Positions 1 through 5,386 of a stretch of DNA of 5,438 bases are shown piece by piece. Each line of letters starts with the position of its first letter. The first letter of the stretch is position 1. The notes under the pieces are model-generated. The model ran no database searches. It saw only the letters and a program-made list of their open reading frames with translations, and was not told the DNA's origin. The stretch is taken from NCBI RefSeq assembly GCF_934754915.1, contig NZ_CAKVKB010000183.1:1-5438 (forward strand), written 5' to 3'. The stretch is from an uncultured Clostridium sp. (GTDB lineage: Bacteria > Bacillota > Clostridia > Clostridiales > Clostridiaceae). The translations under genes and the position numbers were made by a program.

Positions 1-1
1 C

Positions 2-244
2 GACTGTCGCGGCAGCGTTGCGCCATCAGAGCCTGTAGACTGTTCGCTGCGAGTTATATTGTATAAACAGAGTGGCAATTCATGGATTCAAGTTGCTTCA
101 TGGACAGCGTCGGCAGCAGGCGGCGCAACTGCGAGGCTGAGTAAATCGACAAGCGTTGGCTCTGGAACTTATAAAGTTGTATCTTATGGTACAGTTGCAG
201 GGGAAAATACTTCGGCAACATCGGCTATTAAAAGTGTTCCTTAA
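2..244 (+). CDS. C-terminal part of a small, probably secreted beta-rich protein (5' truncated by window edge)
   Basis: The reading frame is open from the left edge to a TAA at 242-244, so this is the last 80 codons of a longer gene. A TTG at 59 could be read as a start, but it has no Shine-Dalgarno and the frame continues upstream, so I treat it as internal. The visible part is rich in Ser, Thr, Gly and Ala. It has an alternating pattern typical of a small beta-sandwich: LYKQSGNSWIQVASW, then a Ser/Gly-rich turn, then GTYKVVSYGTV, then GENTSATS. This resembles the C-terminal half of small exported Bacillota proteins of the DUF6147 kind, an assignment made from memory of the pattern and not confirmed. 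No catalytic motif is visible. It precedes another small exported protein on the same strand, so the two could be functionally related. Signal peptide and full length cannot be seen. Confidence 0.6.
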   Translation, partial: DCRGSVAPSEPVDCSLRVILYKQSGNSWIQVASWTASAAGGATARLSKSTSVGSGTYKVVSYGTVAGENTSATSAIKSVP

Positions 245-265
245 AGTGCTACATCCTCAGTACTT
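244..265 (+). terminator. Weak hairpin just after the first gene
   Basis: AAGTGCT (244-250) pairs with AGTACTT (259-265) around an 8-nt loop, giving seven pairs including one G-U. It starts at the stop codon of the preceding gene. There is no proper U-run after it, only AGTTATT, so it is at best a weak terminator or an mRNA 3'-end stabiliser. Confidence 0.25.
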
Positions 266-270
266 AGTTA

Positions 271-299
271 TTGAATAGTTGCTGCATTTGTGGTAGCAT
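271..299 (+). promoter_or_regulatory. Possible sigma-A promoter upstream of the secreted-protein operon
   Basis: TTGAAT (271-276) and TAGCAT (294-299) are separated by 17 bp. Each matches four of six consensus bases (TTGACA, TATAAT). Transcription from here would begin near 306 and give a leader of about 180 nt carrying the structured element at 372-427. The match is modest. No better pair was found closer to the gene: TTGCAA at 420-425 and TATAAC at 440-445 are only 14 bp apart. Confidence 0.25.
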
Positions 300-371
300 A
301 GAAGCAGCAGATGAATGGGGTGGTTCCATTGGAGAGAGTCGGTCTCTGCCTATAGACGGGCAGAAAAAAAG

Positions 372-427
372 CCTTGCACAACACGCTGGGGAGCGACACA
401 GCCACAAAGGCTGTACGTTTTGCAAGG
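372..427. ncRNA. Compact three-way-junction RNA candidate
   Basis: The outer stem pairs CCTTGCAcAAC (372-382) with GTTtTGCAAGG (417-427), ten pairs around one C-T mismatch. Inside sit two hairpins: CGCT-GGGG-AGCG (384-395) and ACAGCC-ACAAA-GGCTGT (398-414). Only a few bases remain unpaired at the junction (383, 396-397, 415-416), so nearly every base is used. Read on the minus strand, the outer stem is followed directly by GC and seven T (plus-strand A-run 364-370), which resembles an intrinsic terminator. Read on the plus strand it lies about 45 nt upstream of the ribosome binding site of the next gene. It may be a structured leader, a small RNA, or a repeat element. The family is not recognised. 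Confidence 0.45.
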
Positions 428-470
428 TCATGCCATAACTATAACACCTTTTTTGAACAAATGCAATAAT

Positions 471-476
471 GGAGGG
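471..476 (+). promoter_or_regulatory. Ribosome binding site for the 148-aa secreted protein
   Basis: GGAGGG lies 8 nt before the ATG at 485 and fixes this start. Confidence 0.8.
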
Positions 477-484
477 AAATTATA

Positions 485-931
485 ATGAAAAAGCTTGTTG
501 CAATGTTGTTGACGTTTGCCATGCTCCTAACTCTAGGTGTGAATGTCGCTTTTGCAGATTGTAGCAATGATACGGACAAAGGCCGTCATCCTTTTAGCGG
601 TGTCAATCTGTGCAGTACTGAAGCAAAGACCTTCGGTTGGGTCGTTGAAGCTTGCTACCGTTTTAAGCAAACGAACGACCAGCGCACCTATGTCATGCAC
701 CATACAAGCCGCGGTGTGTCCAACATGACTAATTTCTTTGTTCCTACTAGCCCCTACGACATGAGCACGACTTATGGCAGTAAGTGGGTAACGCCTGGCA
801 CCAAGACTCCTATTCGTTCTGATAAGACTGTTACCGGCAAGCAATATGGTCTGAAGGCTCGCGGCAATACTGACCATGCGTTGAGTGGATACAATACAAT
901 CACTATTAACGGCTACTTTAACGCTTACTAA
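485..931 (+). CDS. Small Sec-secreted protein, putative bacteriocin-like or signalling protein
   Basis: This 148-aa protein begins with a clear Sec signal peptide: MKK at the N-terminus, a hydrophobic core at about residues 4-20, and VAFA before the predicted cleavage at A24|D25. The mature product would be about 124 aa, polar and rich in Thr, Ser, Gly, Asn and Tyr. It has three cysteines (C26, C43, C57) and no membrane segment. The motif EACYRFKQTNDQRTYV (about 56-70), and the run of small polar strands ending in NTITINGYFNAY, resemble small exported Bacillota proteins encoded beside ABC transporters (DUF2712-like pattern); this link comes from memory of the family and is unverified. It is the first complete gene before an exported accessory protein and a two-permease ABC transporter. 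That layout recalls Sec-secreted bacteriocins of the lactococcin 972 type with their immunity transporters, although its sequence is not recognisably lactococcin 972. No enzyme motif is seen, so the function is unknown. Confidence 0.8.
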   Translation: MKKLVAMLLTFAMLLTLGVNVAFADCSNDTDKGRHPFSGVNLCSTEAKTFGWVVEACYRFKQTNDQRTYVMHHTSRGVSNMTNFFVPTSPYDMSTTYGSKWVTPGTKTPIRSDKTVTGKQYGLKARGNTDHALSGYNTITINGYFNAY

Positions 932-938
932 TTCTCTT

Positions 939-970
939 GCTTGGCCTACAGCTTCTGCTGTAGGCCAAGC
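939..970 (+). terminator. Perfect 14-bp hairpin between secreted-protein gene and downstream operon
   Basis: GCTTGGCCTACAGC (939-952) is exactly complementary to GCTGTAGGCCAAGC (957-970) around a TTCT loop. It starts 7 nt after the stop codon. No T-run follows (ATTATAAAATG), so it is not a canonical intrinsic terminator. It may partly attenuate read-through or protect the 3' end of the short upstream mRNA. Either would let the secreted protein be made in excess over the transporter, as is common in bacteriocin operons. Confidence 0.65.
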
Positions 971-978
971 ATTATAAA

Positions 979-993
979 ATGTTGCAGCAACAT
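979..993 (+). promoter_or_regulatory. Palindrome next to the ribosome binding site of the 363-aa gene
   Basis: ATGTTGC-A-GCAACAT is a perfect 7+1+7 palindrome ending one base before the AGGAGG at 995-1000. It could be a small operator or a hairpin (six pairs, CAG loop) that modulates access to the ribosome binding site. With one short site, chance cannot be excluded. Confidence 0.3.
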
Positions 994-1004
994 CAGGAGG
1001 GTGT

Positions 1005-2096
1005 ATGAGCATGAAAAAATTACTTGCAGCGTTGGCTTGCCTTATGCTGTCCATTCCGACACTGACCGCTGCTGAAAATATGGAGTTCCTTTCCATTCAA
1101 CAGCTGCACCAAACAACACCGGTTTCATTTAGTATTTCTGTTGCCACCCGCAATGGTGACCTAACGATTACCGCACCGATTATCGTTCCGAAAAAAGAGC
1201 AATTACCAGTGCTCAATGTGCAATACATTGATTGGCGGGGAAGGATATCCTGCCCGCCTAACATGCAGATCGAATCACAAGAGAATCATTTTGCAAGTCT
1301 CGATAGTGGATTTACTGCCTGGTTTCCTCAAGTGGATCCCTTGAAGGATTGTGCATACAGCACTCCCGTGGAAGGCATGTATGCAGAAAAGAATCTATTT
1401 TCCAAAGAAGATGCTTGGAAAGCTTATACTGATGCAATGTTTCAAATATTAGGCTTAAAGGTTGATGTGGATTTCCAGCTGGATATGGATGGTGTCATTC
1501 CCTATAGCTGCTATACGCTCTATACCGAAGAAAACGGGACACCCTTGAAGCAGCTGACAGATAAAGGCTATTATGAAATTTCTGCAACGGATATTTGTCA
1601 GGTGTTACATGGCTCCACGCTCAATAATATTCAGGAATCCATTTGCTTTTATCGCCAGGAAAAATATGCGCCGTTTATTCCTGCTCCTTCAATGGGTGGT
1701 TACCTTGTTGACAACAACTGTATGGCGTTTTCCTGCACAAATCTTGTGCAGGAGACAGCTTGCCTAGCAGAAGATGTTCCGCTACTTCCCTGGGTGAATA
1801 TTCTAGAAACTATTCAACAGTGTATCACGGCTGGCCGAATTACTGCCATTAGAAAAGTTGAGTTGTGCGAACTCGTTCTGTTAAATACGCCCGAGCTTGA
1901 TAAAGATGTCTTCCGTGCAATGCCCTGCTGGATCATTGTTGGAGACTTTCCAGATCCCCGCATAGAGTATCAAAGTAATATAACGCACATTGCTTATGTC
2001 AATGCTCAAACGGGGACCTTCATTGATCCATTTAACGCAAGTGCTGATCGCGGTGCAGCAAATCCTTTAATTACTTGGGAAAGTCTAAAAAAATAA
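1005..2096 (+). CDS. Exported cysteine-rich accessory protein of unknown function
   Basis: This 363-aa protein has an N-terminal signal peptide (MKKLLAALACLMLSIPTLTA) with likely cleavage around A22/A23 (LTA-AEN). The single early cysteine (C12) does not form a good lipobox, so a lipoprotein is unlikely. No later membrane helix is seen, so it should act outside the membrane. Two regions look domain-like: SKEDAWKAYTDAMFQILGL (about 133-151), and a C-terminal part (about 260-345) with LPWVNILETIQQCI, AIRKVELCELVLL, RAMPCWIIVGDF and YVNAQTGTFIDPF. The latter pattern recalls YycI/PepSY-like or DUF6034-type extracytoplasmic proteins, a tentative assignment. The mature part has eleven cysteines. 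Two starts are possible: ATG 1005 (4 nt after AGGAGG) or ATG 1011 (10 nt after); I list the longer form. The ATG of the permease gene follows its stop by 16 nt, so it probably works with the transporter, perhaps as a sensor, chaperone or immunity factor. Confidence 0.75.
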   Translation: MSMKKLLAALACLMLSIPTLTAAENMEFLSIQQLHQTTPVSFSISVATRNGDLTITAPIIVPKKEQLPVLNVQYIDWRGRISCPPNMQIESQENHFASLDSGFTAWFPQVDPLKDCAYSTPVEGMYAEKNLFSKEDAWKAYTDAMFQILGLKVDVDFQLDMDGVIPYSCYTLYTEENGTPLKQLTDKGYYEISATDICQVLHGSTLNNIQESICFYRQEKYAPFIPAPSMGGYLVDNNCMAFSCTNLVQETACLAEDVPLLPWVNILETIQQCITAGRITAIRKVELCELVLLNTPELDKDVFRAMPCWIIVGDFPDPRIEYQSNITHIAYVNAQTGTFIDPFNASADRGAANPLITWESLKK

Positions 2097-2100
2097 TGTG

Positions 2101-2105
2101 AGGAG
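2101..2105 (+). promoter_or_regulatory. Ribosome binding site that sets the start of the first permease
   Basis: AGGAG lies 7 nt before ATG 2113. A GTG at 2098 opens the same frame five codons earlier but overlaps this Shine-Dalgarno and has none of its own, so 2113 is the better start. Confidence 0.75.
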
Positions 2106-2112
2106 AATTGAT

Positions 2113-2691
2113 ATGCTGTCCCATGAGATGAAACGAGCTGTTTTCTCGTGGGGGATGGTTTTAGCCAGTGCAATTGTATTTATTTGCCTGCTTGGATTCT
2201 CTATTCCAACGTGGCAAGAATCTGCTGAAAGTGCGCTGGAATACCGCCCCTCTGCACTGGAACAATCACTTGGAGGTATCTTTTTTGGCGGTGTCATGCT
2301 AATGCTTCCTTTCTGTGCGGTTTTACCATTCGCCTTATCGCAGATTGATGAAATCAATACTGGTTTTCACCTTCTACGCGGTATCCGTCAAAGTGTAGGA
2401 CAATACGTTCAGCATAAAAGCATTGCAGCAATGTTAGCTGGTGGACTTAGCATTGCACTTCCGTTCTTACTACATTGCTGTCTATGGAATATTATTGCAT
2501 TGCCGTACCAGCCAAGTATATACCCAGATCAAGAAATTGGATTTTATGGTTTATATGGTGATTGGAGCGGTATACTTAATGCATGGCCGATGTATTTATG
2601 GATTGCCTTTGGTTTACTGTTAAGTGGTGCGCTTTGGGCGCTCGTAGGTCTTTCTGTAACTGTATGGATTCCTGATAAATGTGCATCATGA
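2113..2691 (+). CDS. ABC-2-type permease, N-terminal part (first four helices), frameshifted at the 3' end
   Basis: The 192-aa product has four hydrophobic helices at about residues 11-31, 54-75, 104-129 and 160-184. The cytoplasmic loop between helices 2 and 3 (IDEINTGFHLLRGIRQSVGQY, about 78-98) is typical of ABC-2-type permeases such as BcrB/LanEG-like subunits. The frame stops at TGA 2689-2691 just after VWIPDK, while the missing last two helices are encoded immediately downstream in the -1 frame. One extra A in the AAA at 2677-2679 would join both halves into a protein of about 260 aa, close to the 276 aa of the neighbouring permease. The gene is therefore either inactivated by a one-base deletion, interrupted by a sequencing error, or made as two chains. 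Its partners are the second permease and the ATPase downstream. Substrate unknown; export of, or immunity to, the secreted protein is inferred from position. Confidence 0.75.
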   Translation: MLSHEMKRAVFSWGMVLASAIVFICLLGFSIPTWQESAESALEYRPSALEQSLGGIFFGGVMLMLPFCAVLPFALSQIDEINTGFHLLRGIRQSVGQYVQHKSIAAMLAGGLSIALPFLLHCCLWNIIALPYQPSIYPDQEIGFYGLYGDWSGILNAWPMYLWIAFGLLLSGALWALVGLSVTVWIPDKCAS

Positions 2692-2894
2692 TACCTATTG
2701 CTATCTGTTATTTCTGGTCATATGGCCTGTATGGCCATATTCTTGGAATTACCTTACCATCTCCATCAGGACTCTATAATGATGGATTAACTTGGGAACG
2801 TTTTTTCCAGACATTAGGCGTAAGCACCGTATTAGGGGGCATAGCTTATCTGGTATACTATATTGGACTGAAAAGGAGGCTTCGCTATGTCTAA
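2679..2894 (+). pseudogene. ABC-2-type permease, C-terminal part (last two helices) displaced into another frame
   Basis: This 71-aa frame carries two hydrophobic helices (about residues 3-24, IMIPIAICYFWSYGLYGHIL, and 43-63) and a basic tail KRRLRYV. Together with the four helices of the preceding frame they make the usual six-helix permease. It has no Shine-Dalgarno of its own. An in-frame TAA at 2676-2678 closes it upstream, so it starts no earlier than ATG 2679. A second in-frame ATG at 2688 overlaps the TGA of the preceding frame (ATGA), so reinitiation by coupled translation is formally possible. The simplest reading is the 3' remnant of a frameshifted permease gene. Its end overlaps the start of the next permease by 8 nt, which is the normal operon junction. 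Confidence 0.7.
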
Positions 2895-3717
2895 GGAAAA
2901 GCCGCTCGCAATTCGCAGCATATTATCGGCGTGCTTATCTTCATGGGCACACTCTCCACGTACACTTGTTCTTTTAGTCTTTATCATTATGCTGGGGATT
3001 TCAGAAGCAGATATTGCAATTACAAACTTCACAAACCAACAGTTGCAATTATCTTCTGGCGATGTACTATATTATCATCTGGCAAAAGGGTTCAACACAA
3101 TCATGAGTTCTGCCATGTTCCTTATTATGGCTGATGAACTTCCGCGAAAAATTTCTTTCCAGAATTATTTGCTCATTCGGACCAATCGCGTAAAATGGCT
3201 ATTTGCTCAAATATTCATGTGCTTTATTCTGGCCCTGCTAATGCTTGTGCTCTGCTGCGTAACAGTCTTTCTTGCATCCCTTACACATGTGTCATCAGAT
3301 TGGCAATGGAGTGATTGCCAATTTGTACAGCAGGGATTTCTAATGAACGATCAGGACGGCATCACACCTGCGATTATACGCAATCAATTTTCGACTTTAC
3401 ACGCAACATTCGTTGCGATGGTTCCGCTCTTTCTCTTTTGGGTATCCATGCTCCTTATCATTCTTCTTTTCGGAATATACGGCAAGAGTATTGTTGGACT
3501 AACAATCTGTATGACCACACTTTTGTCTTCCTGGATTTTGATGACACTTTTTACTGACTGGACTTTACCCGTTTATTTTGCTACTATCAATGGCATCTTG
3601 ACTATGGATCCATCTTTAGCTCATTATAAAGAAATCATTTTCGGATACTGTACGTTGGATGCTATTTTGATTGTTGCTATGGTCTTGCGTCTCAGACGAG
3701 AAGATTTGTCATTTTAA
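2887..3717 (+). CDS. ABC-2-type permease, second membrane subunit
   Basis: The 276-aa product has about six hydrophobic helices, near residues 25-38, 68-83, 104-131, 173-197, 201-223 and 251-268. There is a large extracytoplasmic loop (about 132-172, rich in Gln, Asp and Asn) between helices 3 and 4. The loop ADELPRKISFQNYLLIRTNR (about 82-101) between helices 2 and 3 looks like the cytosolic coupling segment that contacts the ATPase. The start is set by AGGAGG at 2874-2879, 7 nt before ATG 2887; this lies inside the end of the previous permease, showing translational coupling. It is clearly different in sequence from the first permease, so the transporter is probably a heterodimer of two permeases with the ATPase encoded next. 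Family level (ABC-2-like, as in lantibiotic or bacitracin immunity transporters) is inferred from topology and context; the substrate is not known. Confidence 0.8.
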   Translation: MSKEKPLAIRSILSACLSSWAHSPRTLVLLVFIIMLGISEADIAITNFTNQQLQLSSGDVLYYHLAKGFNTIMSSAMFLIMADELPRKISFQNYLLIRTNRVKWLFAQIFMCFILALLMLVLCCVTVFLASLTHVSSDWQWSDCQFVQQGFLMNDQDGITPAIIRNQFSTLHATFVAMVPLFLFWVSMLLIILLFGIYGKSIVGLTICMTTLLSSWILMTLFTDWTLPVYFATINGILTMDPSLAHYKEIIFGYCTLDAILIVAMVLRLRREDLSF

Positions 3718-3736
3718 CTATTAAGGAGGGATACGG

Positions 3737-4372
3737 ATGATTACGATTCAAAACCTTCACAAAACATATTCTGGTAAGCACTGTGTTCTAGATGGTATTA
3801 CCTTTACATTTGAAAATAGTCATATCTATGGATTAACTGGGCCAAACGGTTGCGGAAAAACGACCCTGATGCGGTGCATTTGTGGCTTTACGCATCCGTC
3901 TTCTGGATATGTTACTGTTGAGAAAAAAGTAGTTACCCGCGATTGCGATTTTGCACCTTCAACTGGCATTATTATTGAAACGCCGGGATTCCTACCTCAT
4001 CTAAGTGCCTTGAAAAACCTCTCAATCTTAGCAAGAACTTCCGGGAAAGCGTCAGCAGAGCGCATCGCTGAAGTTATCCGCTTTGTAGGCCTTGATCCGG
4101 ATGACAAAAAGCACGTTGGGCAATACTCGCTTGGCATGAGGCAGCGGCTGGGAATTGCGCAAGCTATTCTTGAAAACCCGACAAACCTTATTCTGGATGA
4201 ACCTTTCAATGGTCTAGACGCGCAGGGAGTGTCTGATATTCATACACTTCTTCAGAAACTAAAGGCTGAAGGCAAGTGTATCTTGATTGCTAGTCATAGC
4301 ACATCCGATATTGCTCAAGCATGTGATACTATTTTGCTATTTCAGAATGGGACAATTTCGGTTGTCAAGTAA
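3737..4372 (+). CDS. ABC transporter ATP-binding protein (BcrA-like)
   Basis: This complete 211-aa nucleotide-binding subunit would sit on the cytoplasmic face of the two permeases and power transport by ATP hydrolysis. Motifs in order: Walker A GPNGCGKT (residues 35-42); the Q-loop region IIIETPGFLPHLSALKNL (78-95), where a Glu takes the usual Gln position; signature YSLGMRQR (130-137) in place of LSGGQ; Walker B NLILDEP (150-156) with D154 and catalytic E155; D-loop GLDAQG (159-164); and switch His H187 in ASHS. The IEtP and YSLGM variants are typical of the bacitracin/lantibiotic-immunity branch (BcrA, LanF-like), which supports a role in self-protection or peptide handling. It is short for the family because it lacks the extra C-terminal domain of BcrA-type proteins. 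AAGGAGG (3723-3729) lies 7 nt before the ATG, and the gene follows the second permease after 19 nt. It is the last gene of the operon. Confidence 0.93.
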   Translation: MITIQNLHKTYSGKHCVLDGITFTFENSHIYGLTGPNGCGKTTLMRCICGFTHPSSGYVTVEKKVVTRDCDFAPSTGIIIETPGFLPHLSALKNLSILARTSGKASAERIAEVIRFVGLDPDDKKHVGQYSLGMRQRLGIAQAILENPTNLILDEPFNGLDAQGVSDIHTLLQKLKAEGKCILIASHSTSDIAQACDTILLFQNGTISVVK

Positions 4373-4477
4373 ATTTACTGTGTTTATAAGAATATAATGA
4401 TAGTACCAAGATACTGTCTGTAGCAATAGCATTATTGGGGGGGAATAAAATCAAAATAAGTTCCTCTAATGAGGAGG
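4373..4477 (+). other. Operon 3' flank up to the IS end
   Basis: No gene is seen here. A seven-pair hairpin (4399-4405 with 4412-4418, one G-U pair) is present but has no T-run, so the operon may rely on the terminator inside the IS. A run of seven G (4437-4443) and a short CCTC-TAAT-GAGG inverted repeat (4463-4474) lie close to the insertion sequence boundary. Confidence 0.4.
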
Positions 4478-4503
4478 TGAACCGCTCCCTGTCAAGTAGA
4501 CAG
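4478..4503 (-). repeat. Right terminal inverted repeat of the IS3-family element (one copy visible)
   Basis: The end starts TGAACCGCTCCC and continues to about GTAGACAG, about 55 bp beyond the transposase stop codon. The terminal TG/CA is the IS3-family rule. The inner limit of the repeat is a guess because its partner is outside the window. Confidence 0.6.
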
Positions 4504-4524
4504 ACGAAAAAGCAAAAACTTTTT

Positions 4525-4555
4525 CCAGGATTCCAGAAATGGAGTCCTGGTTTTT
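4525..4555. terminator. Intrinsic terminator inside the IS end, probably bidirectional
   Basis: CCAGGATTCCA (4525-4535) pairs with TGGAGTCCTGG (4540-4550) over 11 positions with one G-U, around a GAAA loop, and is followed by TTTTT on the plus strand. On the minus strand it lies just past the transposase stop codon, with a T-run following after a short A-rich gap. It can therefore end both the transposase transcript and read-through from the ABC operon. Confidence 0.75.
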
Positions 4556-4558
4556 CTG

Positions 4559-5386
4559 TTACGCAGCTTCCAGAAGGCTGTGGTAACTGGCTGGTGCTTG
4601 GCAATCCAGTCTGTGCTGGCGCCGCTGGGTGTTGTAGTAGTGGATGAATTGCTCGACCGCTGTCACAAGTTCTTCGTAGGTCTCAAAGTGGTTCAGGTAA
4701 TACATCTCGCACTTCAGAATGCCCCAGAAGCCTTCCATCGGACCGTTGTCAATACATCTTCCCACTCGTGACATACTTTGTGTCATCTGCTGCTTGTCCA
4801 GCCTCCCCTTAAACTGTCGGCTCGTGTACTGGAACCCTCGGTCACTGTGGAATAGCGGATGCACATCCGGATACTTTTTGACCGCTAGGTCAAATGTATC
4901 AAAAACGAGCTGGCTGTTGTTAGGCTTACCAATGGCAAGAGAGACAATATCCTTACATTTCAAATCCAGAATGGCGCTCAAATAGGCTCTTTCTCCCTCT
5001 GAACCATACTTCATCTCCGTTACATCGCTGCACCATTTTTCGTTTGTGCTTTGGGCAGTGAAGTCACGGTCCAGAATATTTTCCGCAGTCACCTCCGGTG
5101 TGGAGCGCTGGTATGCCGGACGTTTCCTACGGATAACAGCCAGCAGGCCAACGAGATGTGTCAAACGGTAGAAACGTTTCAGGTTATACCGTTTCTCGTG
5201 CGTCGCGTTATACTCGTCGGCGATCCGGCGATACCAGTAGGTACTGTTGTGCTCTGCGCAGATCATGACGATGTCGTGCAATAAGGCTTCGTTTTCCGCT
5301 TCCCGGAAGCTCTTGCTCCGGTGCAGCCATTTATAATAGCTGGAACGGTTCAAGTCTAAAATAGAGTTTGCTCCGCAACTACCCAA
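4559..5386 (-). CDS. IS3-family transposase OrfB (DDE integrase core)
   Basis: This catalytic subunit of a copy-paste transposase cuts and joins the IS ends. Over 275 aa it shows the IS3 OrfB order: an N-terminal NRSSYYKWL segment (13-21), an HTH_21-like region with WYRRIADEY (51-59) and RFYRLTHLVGL (71-81), then the RNase H-like rve core. The catalytic triad is complete: D121 in WCSDVTEM, D182 in FHSDRGFQYTS and E218 in DNGPMEGFWG, with the canonical 35 residues between D182 and E218. The C-terminus FIHYYNTQRRQ is also typical. The annotated start is a TTG (5386) with no Shine-Dalgarno, and a TGA in the same frame lies two codons upstream (5390-5392). In intact IS3 elements OrfB is made by -1 frameshifting from OrfA. 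Here no joining frame is obvious, so the N-terminus may be damaged although the catalytic core is intact. Confidence 0.88.
   Translation of the reverse strand: MGSCGANSILDLNRSSYYKWLHRSKSFREAENEALLHDIVMICAEHNSTYWYRRIADEYNATHEKRYNLKRFYRLTHLVGLLAVIRRKRPAYQRSTPEVTAENILDRDFTAQSTNEKWCSDVTEMKYGSEGERAYLSAILDLKCKDIVSLAIGKPNNSQLVFDTFDLAVKKYPDVHPLFHSDRGFQYTSRQFKGRLDKQQMTQSMSRVGRCIDNGPMEGFWGILKCEMYYLNHFETYEELVTAVEQFIHYYNTQRRQHRLDCQAPASYHSLLEAA

Larger units (their letters stand above)
245..484. other. Non-coding, hairpin-rich intergenic region
   Basis: No convincing gene is found on either strand of this 240-bp gap. It holds a series of inverted repeats: TTGCTGC/GCAGCAG (279-285/304-310), AATGG/CCATT (314-318/326-330), AGAGA/TCTCT (333-337/343-347), CTGCC/GGCAG (346-350/359-363) and the larger structure at 372-427 listed separately. 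The AGAGA/TCTCT and CTGCC/GGCAG stems overlap by two bases and would compete. This density suggests either a structured 5' leader for the downstream gene or a small non-coding RNA. No known riboswitch class was recognised. Confidence 0.5.

Noticed and set aside
314..330. GGGGTGGTTCC resembling a T-box antiterminator motif (GGGTGGNACCGCG)
   Set aside because: Only the GGTGG core matches; the ACCGCG part, a Stem I and a terminator with a U-run are all missing.
372..427. Integron attC-like site suggested by the AAC...GTT ends inside the outer stem
   Set aside because: The flanking bases do not fit RYYYAAC and GTTRRRY, and no integrase or cassette array is present.
1005..1044. Lipobox at LAC (C12) making the 363-aa protein a lipoprotein
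   Set aside because: The cysteine is too early, the -3 position is not a good lipobox residue, and a standard signal peptidase I site (LTA-AEN) follows.
533..1096. 187-codon open frame on the minus strand
   Set aside because: It lies antisense across the signal-peptide gene, the hairpin and the start of the 363-aa gene, has no Shine-Dalgarno and no recognisable protein features. The plus-strand genes have strong RBS and signal peptides.
4393..4398. TATAAT as a promoter -10 after the ATPase gene
   Set aside because: No -35 hexamer at 16-18 bp and no plus-strand gene follows before the IS.
4435..5284. Several plus-strand open frames of 60-90 codons over the IS
   Set aside because: They are antisense to a transposase with an intact DDE motif and show no protein features of their own.
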